NCBI RefSeq assembly: GCF_039655865.1
Contig: NZ_JBBYXL010000003.1
Span: 62,001 to 126,000, forward strand
Origin: Prosthecobacter sp. SYSU 5D2
GTDB lineage: Bacteria > Verrucomicrobiota > Verrucomicrobiia > Verrucomicrobiales > Verrucomicrobiaceae
Reading direction: 5' to 3'
DNA length: 64,000 bases
In this document: piece by piece, positions 47,837-56,594 of the stretch
Position numbering within the stretch: position 1 is the first letter of the stretch
How the letters are laid out: every line of letters starts with the position of its first letter
The notes under the pieces: generated by a model
Database searches by the model: none
The model's input: the letters and a program-made list of their open reading frames with translations, nothing else
What the model was told of the DNA's origin: nothing
Made by a program: the position numbers and the translations under genes

Positions 47837-48940
47837 TTACGGCTCTGAGGTCAGCCAGTTGAGATCAAAACGGGCAAGCGTCAGCGTTTCCCGGAAGGTC
47901 TTTTCTCCGCATTCATAGAGGCAAAAAACGGTGCCATCCGGCAAACGGGCCAGGCTGGAGTAAGCAGCAGGTCCCTCGTGCAGCAGTCTTGCCACGGGCC
48001 AGGAGGCCCCTTCATCACGGCTGAGGCGGACGGTGAGATTGATGCGCGGGCCTTTTTCTTTGCCTGCCAATGACGCGCCAGGATCGGGATTGCTGAAAAT
48101 CAGAGTGCCCACACCGGCATCCAGCAAGCTGCCCTGGCAGCGCGGACAAGGAAGCTGCGGCTCCTGCCGGATGTCCGTCCAGGTTAACCCGCCATCCTGA
48201 CTGGTGGCAATGCCGCGATGACCTTTAAAGTCCCCCTGCATCCGGGTATTGACCAGCAGCGAGCCGTCCGCCCGCTCAATGACCTGGCATTCATTGCCAC
48301 CGGCCTGGATGGGGCTGCTGATCTGCCATGTCTGGCCTCCATCATCGCTAAACATCATGTGAGAATTCATCTCCGCCTCGCCAGATGGTGTCTGCCTTTT
48401 GTGGTCCGAAGGGATAACCAGCCTGCCTATGTGCGGACCGTTTTTCAACTGGATGCCGATGCCCGGCCCCGTGGCCACCCAGGTCCAGTCCGGCTTCATG
48501 GTGCTGGCACTGATATCAAGCGGAGTGCTCCAGGTCAGACCGTCATCGCTGCTGGAGGTGATGAAGACAGCTTTGTTATCCCGGTTGAATGGCAGCCAGA
48601 TCGTGCCCGTTTCTGCATCCACCACGGGGCATGGATTACCGATGGTAATCTTCGCTTCCCGACCTTCTTCATGAACGATGAAGTGTGGTGACCAGGTGCG
48701 GCCGCCATCAGTGCTGCGTTTCATGATCAGGTCCACATCCCCATGGTCACCGGAGCCGGTTTTACGTCCTTCACAAAAGGCCAGCACACTCCCCTTCCCT
48801 GTCACCAACAGCGAAGGAATACGGTAGGTATGATAACCGTCCTGACCCGAAGTCCAAAGCGCCGTTTTTTCCAACACCGGCACCTCCCCCAGCAGAGATG
48901 CGGTGAAACAAACAAGGGCTATAATTGGCCCGCAATTCAT
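47837..48940 (-). CDS. Exported sialidase (GH33-like, BNR repeats)
   Basis: 367 residues with a signal peptide at 1-18. YRIPSLLV near 39-46 corresponds to the (F/Y)RIP motif with the first active-site Arg. At least five Asp-boxes S-x-D-x-G-x-T-W are seen (STDGGRTW, SSDDGLTW, SDDGGQTW, SQDGGLTW, and SRDEGASW as a variant), giving a six-bladed beta-propeller. It likely removes sialic or related acid sugars from glycans outside the cytoplasm. It is the last gene of the operon, overlapping the sulfatase by ATGA. Confidence 0.88.
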   Translation of the reverse strand: MNCGPIIALVCFTASLLGEVPVLEKTALWTSGQDGYHTYRIPSLLVTGKGSVLAFCEGRKTGSGDHGDVDLIMKRSTDGGRTWSPHFIVHEEGREAKITIGNPCPVVDAETGTIWLPFNRDNKAVFITSSSDDGLTWSTPLDISASTMKPDWTWVATGPGIGIQLKNGPHIGRLVIPSDHKRQTPSGEAEMNSHMMFSDDGGQTWQISSPIQAGGNECQVIERADGSLLVNTRMQGDFKGHRGIATSQDGGLTWTDIRQEPQLPCPRCQGSLLDAGVGTLIFSNPDPGASLAGKEKGPRINLTVRLSRDEGASWPVARLLHEGPAAYSSLARLPDGTVFCLYECGEKTFRETLTLARFDLNWLTSEP

Positions 48941-50439
48941 GGCTTATGATCTGTTGGATTAAAAACACGTCCGCTGGCCTTCTCGGTCCAAGAATGGCTG
49001 ACGGGGTCAAACACAAAGGCTTTCTTTCCAGGCGCAGCGGCCGCCCAGCTCTGCGGCAGCCATTTGAGCAGACCGGCTTTGATGGCGGCCATCTCCGGGT
49101 CATCAGCGCGGTTATGCCATTCGTGAGGATCCGTCTGGTGGTCGTAAAGTTCCTCACTGCCATCATGATAACGGATATAGCGATACCGTTCGTCCCGCAC
49201 CGCCGCATTGCCTTCCAAAAATTCAGTCACACTTGGACGCTCCCGTACAGATTCAGGATTGCGCAGCAAGGGTGCCAGGCTGATGCCATCCAGGCCGTCC
49301 ACCACAGGAAGCTGGCAGAGCTCACTCAAAGTAGGATAGAGATCAATCAGGTTCACGGGTCTGGCGCAGCGACCTGGGGAAAACCCGGGCGCGGAAATGA
49401 TGAGGGGCACACGCGTGGCGCGCTCCCATAAGGTGGATTTGTGCCAGTGCTGCTTCTCCCCCAGATGCCAGCCGTGATCCGACCATAGCACAATAATTGT
49501 ATCCGCCGCATGCGGCCCCTCATCCAGGGCATTCAGCAAGCGTCCGATCTGCGCATCGGCAAAACTGATGCAGGCCAGATAGGCACGCACGGCTTCGCGC
49601 CATTTGCCGGCCTTTTTGATCTGCTCAAAATCCTGGCGGCGGTCCGCAGCGAGCTTGCTCGCCGGTTTGGGGAGGTCATCAAGATCTGCTGTAAAGACTG
49701 CCGGCAGGACGATCTCATCCAGCTTGTACATGTCGAAATAAGCCTGCGGAACATACCAGGGCAGATGCGGACGGAAGAGACCGCAGGCAATGAAAAACGG
49801 TTTGTCACTTTCCGCTTTCAAATGAGCCAGAGCGGCATCCACCGTGCGGACATCATCGAGAGCCTCCTCGGCCAAAGGCAGAGAGCCCCAGTCGTTTTCA
49901 TGCCCCAGCTTTTTGACGCCGCCAAAGGGAAAGTCCGGAGGATTCGGCCCGCTTTCAGACCAAGGGTAATTGCGCTTGTCAGTGCGGAACCAGGGGTCAT
50001 CGCGAAACACCAGCGGCTGAAATTCATCCCACTGATGAGGCGGATTGGACCCGGCTGTATGATGATGGATTTTCCCCGCTCCGACAGTCTTGTATCCTTG
50101 ATTGCGGAAATGCATGGGCAGGGTCACCGCCTCAGGCATATTGGGATACCACCAGTGGCCATTGTCATAAAGGCCGGTGGAGGAGGGCATTAGTCCAGTC
50201 ATCAGCGCCGTGCGGGAGGGGGCGCACTTGGGCGATGCACAGTGCGCATTCGTAAACAGCGTACCGCGTGCAGCCAGACGGTCCAGATTGGGCGTATGGA
50301 CCTTTCCCGCATATCCGCCCAGGCAGTTGATCCAGTCATTCATGTCATCCACAGAGATGAATAGTACGTTAGGCCGCACCGCAGGCAAAGTCTGCCAGGC
50401 AGCGGATGCAAAAAGCAGGAGTAACAGGAAATGGCGCAT
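48937..50439 (-). CDS. Exported sulfatase (iduronate-2-sulfatase-like)
   Basis: 500 residues from ATG 50439 (signal peptide MRHFLLLLLFASAAWQ). Metal-binding SVDDMN near 30-35 and CAPSR with Cys72, which a maturase converts to formylglycine, define a type I sulfatase. RPNVLFISVDD and LLRNPE segments, and the WSDHGWHLGEKQHWHK motif near the middle, match iduronate-2-sulfatase and related enzymes. It removes sulfate esters from polysaccharides. It is 4 bp after the other sulfatase in an operon. Confidence 0.9.
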   Translation of the reverse strand: MRHFLLLLLFASAAWQTLPAVRPNVLFISVDDMNDWINCLGGYAGKVHTPNLDRLAARGTLFTNAHCASPKCAPSRTALMTGLMPSSTGLYDNGHWWYPNMPEAVTLPMHFRNQGYKTVGAGKIHHHTAGSNPPHQWDEFQPLVFRDDPWFRTDKRNYPWSESGPNPPDFPFGGVKKLGHENDWGSLPLAEEALDDVRTVDAALAHLKAESDKPFFIACGLFRPHLPWYVPQAYFDMYKLDEIVLPAVFTADLDDLPKPASKLAADRRQDFEQIKKAGKWREAVRAYLACISFADAQIGRLLNALDEGPHAADTIIVLWSDHGWHLGEKQHWHKSTLWERATRVPLIISAPGFSPGRCARPVNLIDLYPTLSELCQLPVVDGLDGISLAPLLRNPESVRERPSVTEFLEGNAAVRDERYRYIRYHDGSEELYDHQTDPHEWHNRADDPEMAAIKAGLLKWLPQSWAAAAPGKKAFVFDPVSHSWTEKASGRVFNPTDHKP

Positions 50440-50443
50440 GGTT

Positions 50444-51865
50444 TTACCTGGGTTCCTTTTTGTCAGGCGCGGCGGCGGCATTGGTCTTTGGCAGCCACTT
50501 TTTCAGATCTTCAATGACCGGCTGATGAACTGCATCACCGGCCACGTTCCGCCATTCATGGGGATCCTCCGCATGATCGTAGAGCTCCTCCGTGCCATCT
50601 GCATACCGGATGTAGCGCCAGCGCTCCGAGCGCACGGCATGGTTGCCACACATAAAGGTCATCACCGCCGGGCGCTCCCAGGCGACAGTGGGATCTTTCA
50701 ACAATGGCAGCAGGCTCACGCCTTCAAGCCCGGCAGGTGCAGGCAGGCCGCAGATGTCCACCAGCGTGGGGTAGAGATCCAGCAGAGTCACAGGCCGGTC
50801 GCAGACCCTTCCTGCTCTGGCCAGCTTCGGAGCGACGATGATGAAGGGCACCCGTGTGGCCTTCTCCCAGAGGGTAAACTTTTCCCAGCATTCCTTCTCC
50901 CCAAGCTGATAGCCATGATCAGACCACAGTACGATGACGGTGTCCTTGCTGGCTTCGGTTGCATCCAAAGCATCCAGCAAACGTCCGATCTGGGCATCGG
51001 CAAAACGGGCGCTGGCCTGATAGCAGCGCACCGCTTCCCGCCAACTGCCGGGAACCACTTTTTCGCCATCCATCAGGCCTTTGTAAAACCGCTCTGCATT
51101 GGCCATCAGCTTGCGCCCTCCGGCAGGGATGTCATCCAGATCATCGGCCTTTACTTCCGGCATTCTGACCTGGTCACCCGCAGGATGCCTTTCCAGCCAG
51201 GCTGGCGGTACGAAAAAAGGCATGTGTGGGCGGAACAGTCCGCAGGCCAGGAAAAGGGGGCCTTTGCGGGATTGTTGCAGCCTGGAGATGCACCAGTCCA
51301 CGCTGCGCACATCCAGCGCATCCGACCCGTTTTTGGGCCACGAGCCCCAGTCGGTATTGGCTGTGCCGTAGTCTGGCAGGCCGTTCAGCTTGGCTGGTGG
51401 CATGGGATCATCCGGCGGCCAGGGCATGTCCAAAAAATGGTGAAACGATGCCGCATCATGATAGGCCCCTGCCAGATGATGATGAAAAATTTTTCCCGCC
51501 CCCTCCACGCGATAGCCGTGATTCATGAAATGGCGCGGAAGAGTGACTGCATCCGGCAGTGCCAGGCGCCAGTCCGTTTTGTTTCCATACACTCCTGAAG
51601 TGGCCGGGGAGATGCCGGTCAGGGCAGAAGTGCGCGAGGGGTTGCAGGCAGGTGAAGCCGCATAGGCGCGGGAAAAAGACACCCCGCGCGCCGCCAGGCG
51701 CTGAAGGTTCGGTGTGGAAATGGGAGCCTCAGGATCCAGCAGGCTGATCCAGTCATTTAAATCATCCACCACAATGAAGAGAATATCCGGCCTGGTGGCT
51801 GCGGCAGCCGTCAGCGGGTGCGTCAGCAGCCACGCGAAACAAAGGAATAAGATGCGCTTCATCAT
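50444..51865 (-). CDS. Exported sulfatase, second copy
   Basis: About 473 residues; start at 51865 or 51862, because the N-terminus MKRILFLCFAWLL is the usual signal peptide, while an ATG at 51874 is possible. VVDDLND holds the metal Asp pair, and CNPSR with Cys at ~74 becomes formylglycine. WSDHGYQLGEKECWEK matches the same group as the neighbouring sulfatase. The two proteins are clearly related yet far from identical, fitting different sulfate positions on one glycan. Confidence 0.9.
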   Translation of the reverse strand: MMKRILFLCFAWLLTHPLTAAAATRPDILFIVVDDLNDWISLLDPEAPISTPNLQRLAARGVSFSRAYAASPACNPSRTSALTGISPATSGVYGNKTDWRLALPDAVTLPRHFMNHGYRVEGAGKIFHHHLAGAYHDAASFHHFLDMPWPPDDPMPPAKLNGLPDYGTANTDWGSWPKNGSDALDVRSVDWCISRLQQSRKGPLFLACGLFRPHMPFFVPPAWLERHPAGDQVRMPEVKADDLDDIPAGGRKLMANAERFYKGLMDGEKVVPGSWREAVRCYQASARFADAQIGRLLDALDATEASKDTVIVLWSDHGYQLGEKECWEKFTLWEKATRVPFIIVAPKLARAGRVCDRPVTLLDLYPTLVDICGLPAPAGLEGVSLLPLLKDPTVAWERPAVMTFMCGNHAVRSERWRYIRYADGTEELYDHAEDPHEWRNVAGDAVHQPVIEDLKKWLPKTNAAAAPDKKEPR

Positions 51866-51955
51866 GCCTAACATAAAGATTGTTCAATGATCATCCGGAT
51901 TATTAGCTGACATGCGCTCTCCTGACTTTGTGAATTGATGGGTGCTGACCAGGGT

Positions 51956-53509
51956 TCAATCGAGCCAGTAGCTGAACAGATCCCCGTTTTCGAGATAGAA
52001 TCTAAGCCGGATGGGTTTGCCTGCCGGCAGGGATGAAAGCGATTTCCATTGGATCTTCTGACGAACGGAATCCTGTTTTTCAATGGTGCTGGATGCCTTG
52101 TCATAACCTTTGATGACTTCTCCGGCAGCGTCCAGCACCTCCACCATGAGGCTGCCGTTTTTGACATCGGCATTGACCATGAGTTCCCCGCCCTGAGGAA
52201 TAAATTCATGCGTCTCGACGATCCCTGGCGTCTTTTGGGCCCGCAAAGAAACCAGGCCGTCAATGCGCCAGGAAGCCCTGGCGATGGACTGTTGCTTTAC
52301 TGGTGCCAGGCCTCCATGTGGAGTGGTCACGGCAGTGTAATACATCCACAATTCATCCCCGACGAAGACAGGGGAATTGCACAGTCCAAAGATGCTGCCT
52401 GCATCATAAGCATGTGGTCCCAAGGCAATTACGGGGCTGCGGTCTGAGCAGCGATGCCAATGACGGCCATCCCGGCTGTGAACCAACTGCACATCAATGA
52501 TGCCTGTAGCGGACCTTTTTCGTCCATCTACCTCATCGTTGCCAAACAAAGCGGAGGGAGGTTCCACCCGGCGGAAAGGGGTGGCGAAACCCAGCCACTG
52601 ACCTGCATAAGGGAAAGCGGACAGATTGTAGAATTCTGAATAGGTGCCGCCTTTCAGCTTCCTCGCGGCCTTATGATCCATTTCATCCGCCACCATAACG
52701 GGCTGCGGTTCAGACCAATGTTTCATGTCTTTGCTGACTGAGAGAAACACCTGACGAATGCCGACGGTCCGCGGATCTCCCTGGCGTTTGTGAAAGGCGA
52801 GGTATTCGCCAGTAACCGGATCTTGCGATAGGGTGATGGTGTCACAACCCAACAGGATAGGCTCAGGGTCAACGGTCCATCGCAGGCCGTCAGGTGAATG
52901 CGTCGCATAATAGAGACGATGGTCTTTGTCACGATACCAGTCCACCAGTTCAAACTTGTCTTTGAGCCTTTGTAATTTTGCCTCATCAACCCCTTTGCTA
53001 TCACAGCCAACCGCCTTGTATCTTTTCTGAGGATCCGATTCGAATTTGTCTTCAATGATGCTGTGACTGTGCAGGTGGAGGTCGGTTTCATTGTTTGCAC
53101 CTGTGATCTTGAGAACCGGGCGCTCCCATTGTACACCATCGCTGGAGGTTGCATAAAGGACGCTTCCAGGGTCGGCATACCACATCCTGAATGCTCCTGT
53201 TTTTTCATCACGCAGCACGGTGCCATAGATGTTCACGCGCTTGTCCAGAAAACCGTCTTTGTCCCTGATTTCCCATGGCATCTCGGCTTCAAGCACAGGT
53301 TTTTCGAGTTTCTTGGCCGGATGTACAACCCTTGTGACGCCGCGCTTCAAGTGAAGCATGAAATCATCTACAAAAAGCTGTTTCTCGCCTTTCTTCAGAG
53401 AAGGTGTGAAGGGACGTTCTTTGATGGTGTTTTGAGAGAACAGAAGTGCCGGGAAGGCCATCACACAAGCGAGGATTGCCAGTGCGGTTTTGATGAAAGA
53501 TGGTTTCAT
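51956..53509 (-). CDS. Exported beta-propeller hydrolase-like protein (GH32/43-like)
   Basis: 517 residues from ATG 53509 (signal peptide MKPSFIKTALAILACVMA). Repeats of the type FRMWYADPGSVLYATSSDGVQWERP and MYYTAV are those of five-bladed GH43/GH32-type propellers in secreted Verrucomicrobia and Planctomycetes proteins. A C-terminal beta domain (~400-517) resembles a lectin-like sandwich. Acidic catalytic residues could not be fixed. The next upstream gene encodes a protein of the same build. Confidence 0.75.
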   Translation of the reverse strand: MKPSFIKTALAILACVMAFPALLFSQNTIKERPFTPSLKKGEKQLFVDDFMLHLKRGVTRVVHPAKKLEKPVLEAEMPWEIRDKDGFLDKRVNIYGTVLRDEKTGAFRMWYADPGSVLYATSSDGVQWERPVLKITGANNETDLHLHSHSIIEDKFESDPQKRYKAVGCDSKGVDEAKLQRLKDKFELVDWYRDKDHRLYYATHSPDGLRWTVDPEPILLGCDTITLSQDPVTGEYLAFHKRQGDPRTVGIRQVFLSVSKDMKHWSEPQPVMVADEMDHKAARKLKGGTYSEFYNLSAFPYAGQWLGFATPFRRVEPPSALFGNDEVDGRKRSATGIIDVQLVHSRDGRHWHRCSDRSPVIALGPHAYDAGSIFGLCNSPVFVGDELWMYYTAVTTPHGGLAPVKQQSIARASWRIDGLVSLRAQKTPGIVETHEFIPQGGELMVNADVKNGSLMVEVLDAAGEVIKGYDKASSTIEKQDSVRQKIQWKSLSSLPAGKPIRLRFYLENGDLFSYWLD

Positions 53510-53571
53510 AATAGCATCCATGGAGCGGGCCGTTGCCACTTGAGCCAATGGTTGGAATAGATTTAATGGCG

Positions 53572-55035
53572 TCATTCGGCGAAATAGAAGCTGAACAGTC
53601 TGGATCGCACTCCCAGCAACGAGATCCTGACATCGCGGCCTTTAAGGGCACTCATATCAGAGCCACCTTTCCACTTCACTATTGCGCGTGTGGAGTTAGT
53701 GCGGAGAATTTCGGCATCTTCAAGGCTGAATCCTGCGATGGGCTGGCCTTCGGGATCAAGAAGACCAACCTGCAAGTGGCCAAGCACGGCGGTATCCACA
53801 TTGAGCGCAAGCTGTGGGCCGTCCACCTTCACCGGCTGCGTGACCGCGCTGCCGCCTCCAGCCCCGAAGTCCAATGAGACAAAGCCGTCCACCCGCTGGA
53901 CATATCGGAAGATGATGCCATCGGTTTTATGTTTGCGGGATTCGCTGTCGCCATGAATCGAGTAGAAGCCGGTGCCGTATTGCCAAAGCTCATCGCCACG
54001 CACCACGAGATGCGGCCCCATGAAGACCATGCCCTCGCTGCCACTGCCGACCATGCCGGGGCTGGCATACGGCTCACGATCATAACGATGCCACTGAAAG
54101 CCGTCACGGCTGCCAATGAACTGGACATCCAGGCGGCCTTTTTTGCGGGCATCCACGCGCTGAAAAAAAGACGGAAAACCCACGTACCAGCGCGGATCCA
54201 AAGGGTATGGCTGGGCGGAGATAGTATAGACATCGCTGTTGGGCGGATCCTTTTCATCCGTGGCAAGCACCTTGGGAAATTCGGTGTCAATGACCGCCGG
54301 ATTTTCTTTACCCCAAAGGCGGCGGCTTGTATCATTGGGCAACATGGAAACCGGTGAAGTGAGGCTGGGCAGATCCGCACGCACCACGGTGCGGTAGAGA
54401 TAGGTGTCCGCGCGCTGTTCCCAGCCGCGCAGGTAGAGGGCGTATTTGCCGACGCGCTCATCCCAAAACGTCACCGCCTGGCTGTCGGCGCCAAATTTCA
54501 CCAGCGGTTCCGCGTCACGCTTCCAGCGGAGGCCATCAGGTGAATGAAAGCGGACCATGCCCCCGTCCTTTTCCAACATGTGCGTGATGTAGCAATAACG
54601 CTCCTCAGCCCGAGCGCGTTCATCGCGATAGACCGTGCCCTCCAGGGAGCTCAAGCCGACGAGGTTGTTGTCCTTGCTGCCTTCGTATTCGACGATGCCC
54701 AGGTTTGGCTTGATCCAGTTAATGCCATCCTTTGATTCGGCATAGGCCACATTGGGAATGTTGTTCTTATCCCGGCAGATGTACCACATCCTCAGCTTGC
54801 CTCCATCATCCAGGACGGTGAGAAACAGGCTGATCATGAGCTGCTCCCAAGGTTTGTCTGCTCGGATGACGGTCTCCCGCTGCTGGGCAGCATTGACATG
54901 CAGGGCGACATTCTTCGACTGCTCGACGAATGCCGGGTCAAGAAACAGATGGCGCAATGCCTGGGCCGGAGAGCTTAAGGGCAGGATGCTGAGCCAGGCC
55001 AGTATGGTCAAGAAATGACAGGAAGAAGTTTTCAT
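53572..55035 (-). CDS. Exported beta-propeller hydrolase-like protein, second copy
   Basis: 487 residues with signal peptide (MKTSSCHFLTILAWLSIL to ~24). It has the same plan as 51956-53509: LRMWYICRDKNNIPNVAYAESKDGINW, a VKFGADSQAVTFWDERVGKYALYLRGWEQ segment, FYSIHG, and a C-terminal beta domain ending FSFYFAE, parallel to FSYWLD in the other copy. This looks like an old duplication. It overlaps the beta-helix gene by ATGA. Probable glycosidase; the glycan is unknown. Confidence 0.75.
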   Translation of the reverse strand: MKTSSCHFLTILAWLSILPLSSPAQALRHLFLDPAFVEQSKNVALHVNAAQQRETVIRADKPWEQLMISLFLTVLDDGGKLRMWYICRDKNNIPNVAYAESKDGINWIKPNLGIVEYEGSKDNNLVGLSSLEGTVYRDERARAEERYCYITHMLEKDGGMVRFHSPDGLRWKRDAEPLVKFGADSQAVTFWDERVGKYALYLRGWEQRADTYLYRTVVRADLPSLTSPVSMLPNDTSRRLWGKENPAVIDTEFPKVLATDEKDPPNSDVYTISAQPYPLDPRWYVGFPSFFQRVDARKKGRLDVQFIGSRDGFQWHRYDREPYASPGMVGSGSEGMVFMGPHLVVRGDELWQYGTGFYSIHGDSESRKHKTDGIIFRYVQRVDGFVSLDFGAGGGSAVTQPVKVDGPQLALNVDTAVLGHLQVGLLDPEGQPIAGFSLEDAEILRTNSTRAIVKWKGGSDMSALKGRDVRISLLGVRSRLFSFYFAE

Positions 55036-56522
55036 GGAGCTTCAGCCTTCTTCATCACGATGTTGGCAGTCAGAATGGTGTCCGTGCCTTTGTCTGTAAC
55101 AGGAGAACCCGTCACGTTGTCACGGATGATGTTAGACTTGGCACCAAGGGCAATTTCAAGTGAGCCATTGACATGAGTGTTGCCGGTCCAAATCCAGTTG
55201 CTTGCTTTTAGGGTCTGGTTTCCTGGCTGGCGCAGCAAATTGTCCCGTATCACGATATGGCTTGAAGCCATCTCTTCCTGGGGTTCGGAGAGCACTGCCC
55301 CTTCGCAGACATTGTCCGCAAAGAGGATGTCCCGGATGGTGGTCCTGCCAGCGGTGCGCAAGTCGTAAAACTGAACATCCCCATCGAAGACATTGCCGGA
55401 GAGAACAATGCCCTCATACACACAGGAAAGCGCTTCAGGACGTGTCACGAAACGCACCGCGCATTTAGTCTTGGTGTTTTGATTGCGGAAGATGTTTCCA
55501 GTGACCACCACATCGGTAATTTTAGAGTGCAGGGGTAGCGGCTCGGTCCGGAAAATCAGACAAGGCAACGTATTGCCTCTCACCAGATCCGGCATCGGCT
55601 CAACATGATTGCCGCTGACTCGGATGTGATGTGAACCTTCGGTAATATTGATGCCGGTTCTGATGAAGTGAACAAGGTTGTCGCGAATCTGAACATTGCG
55701 GCTGCCGAAGATCACCTGGGGCCCATCCACCACATTGACGATGTGGTTGTCCGCGATGAGTCCGCCGTTGCATTCGGCGAGTTCGACCGCCTTGTTTCCA
55801 CAGGTCTCGATGTAGTTGTTATGCACCTGCCAGTTCTTGAACTGGCAGGCCATACGGTCGGCATCAAAGTAACCCGTTCGAACTTGCTCGGTGTCGCCCG
55901 CTGCCGCTTTTGCTTCCTCAGGGCTGATGACATGCTTGACCAGGTACATCGCCGTTGCCGCCTTGGTGCAGCCCGCTGCCTGTTTGGCATCATAGATCCA
56001 GCAGTGACGGACCGTGATGTTATCGCATGAAAGCAGCAGCGACTCCTTCTCATCCAGACGTGCATTAAAGCCCATGATGGAACCGCCACCGATGGCCTTG
56101 TCATTGCCGGTATAACGCAGGTGCTCGATCACGACATTATGCGCGGGAATTGCCGACGTGCCGATCCGCATGGGGAAGTATCGCAGGTCATGTGGCGGAG
56201 TGGTGGGGTCCAGATAGATGTGAGTGGAGTATCCCTGGCCACGCAAGGTGACGTTGCTCTTGATCACCACCGTTTCGTCATCGGCATGACGGGAAAGCTT
56301 GAAGTCCCCTGCCCCGAGCAAAACGACTCCACCTCCTGCCGAAGCGACCTTGTCAATCGCCTCCTGAAGAATGGAATCGGCGAGGGTATCGGGGCCTGGA
56401 GCGGGAACCCGGAGTTCAAATCCGATGGCAGCCTGTCGTGGATCCTGTGGAGCAGGACCTGCCGCAGATGACAGGCTGAGATGAAAGGCAATGAAGGCGA
56501 AATGGAAAAGGAGAGGTTTCAT
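55032..56522 (-). CDS. Exported right-handed parallel beta-helix protein
   Basis: 496 residues from ATG 56522 (signal peptide MKPLLFHFAFIAFHLSLSS). Many short strands of parallel beta-helix type, with N/D-rich turns (NVVIEHLRYTGN, NITVRHCWIYDAK, HIVNVVDGPQVIFGSRNVQIRDNL). Such proteins are polysaccharide lyases, epimerases or glycosidases acting outside the cell. Catalytic residues are not certain. It overlaps the propeller gene by ATGA. Confidence 0.8.
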   Translation of the reverse strand: MKPLLFHFAFIAFHLSLSSAAGPAPQDPRQAAIGFELRVPAPGPDTLADSILQEAIDKVASAGGGVVLLGAGDFKLSRHADDETVVIKSNVTLRGQGYSTHIYLDPTTPPHDLRYFPMRIGTSAIPAHNVVIEHLRYTGNDKAIGGGSIMGFNARLDEKESLLLSCDNITVRHCWIYDAKQAAGCTKAATAMYLVKHVISPEEAKAAAGDTEQVRTGYFDADRMACQFKNWQVHNNYIETCGNKAVELAECNGGLIADNHIVNVVDGPQVIFGSRNVQIRDNLVHFIRTGINITEGSHHIRVSGNHVEPMPDLVRGNTLPCLIFRTEPLPLHSKITDVVVTGNIFRNQNTKTKCAVRFVTRPEALSCVYEGIVLSGNVFDGDVQFYDLRTAGRTTIRDILFADNVCEGAVLSEPQEEMASSHIVIRDNLLRQPGNQTLKASNWIWTGNTHVNGSLEIALGAKSNIIRDNVTGSPVTDKGTDTILTANIVMKKAEAP

Positions 56523-56594
56523 GAGATTATTTTGGCTGCAAGTGAACTCCACCCTTTGTGATGAAAAACTGCGGTGAGTGTGGGCGATGACGCT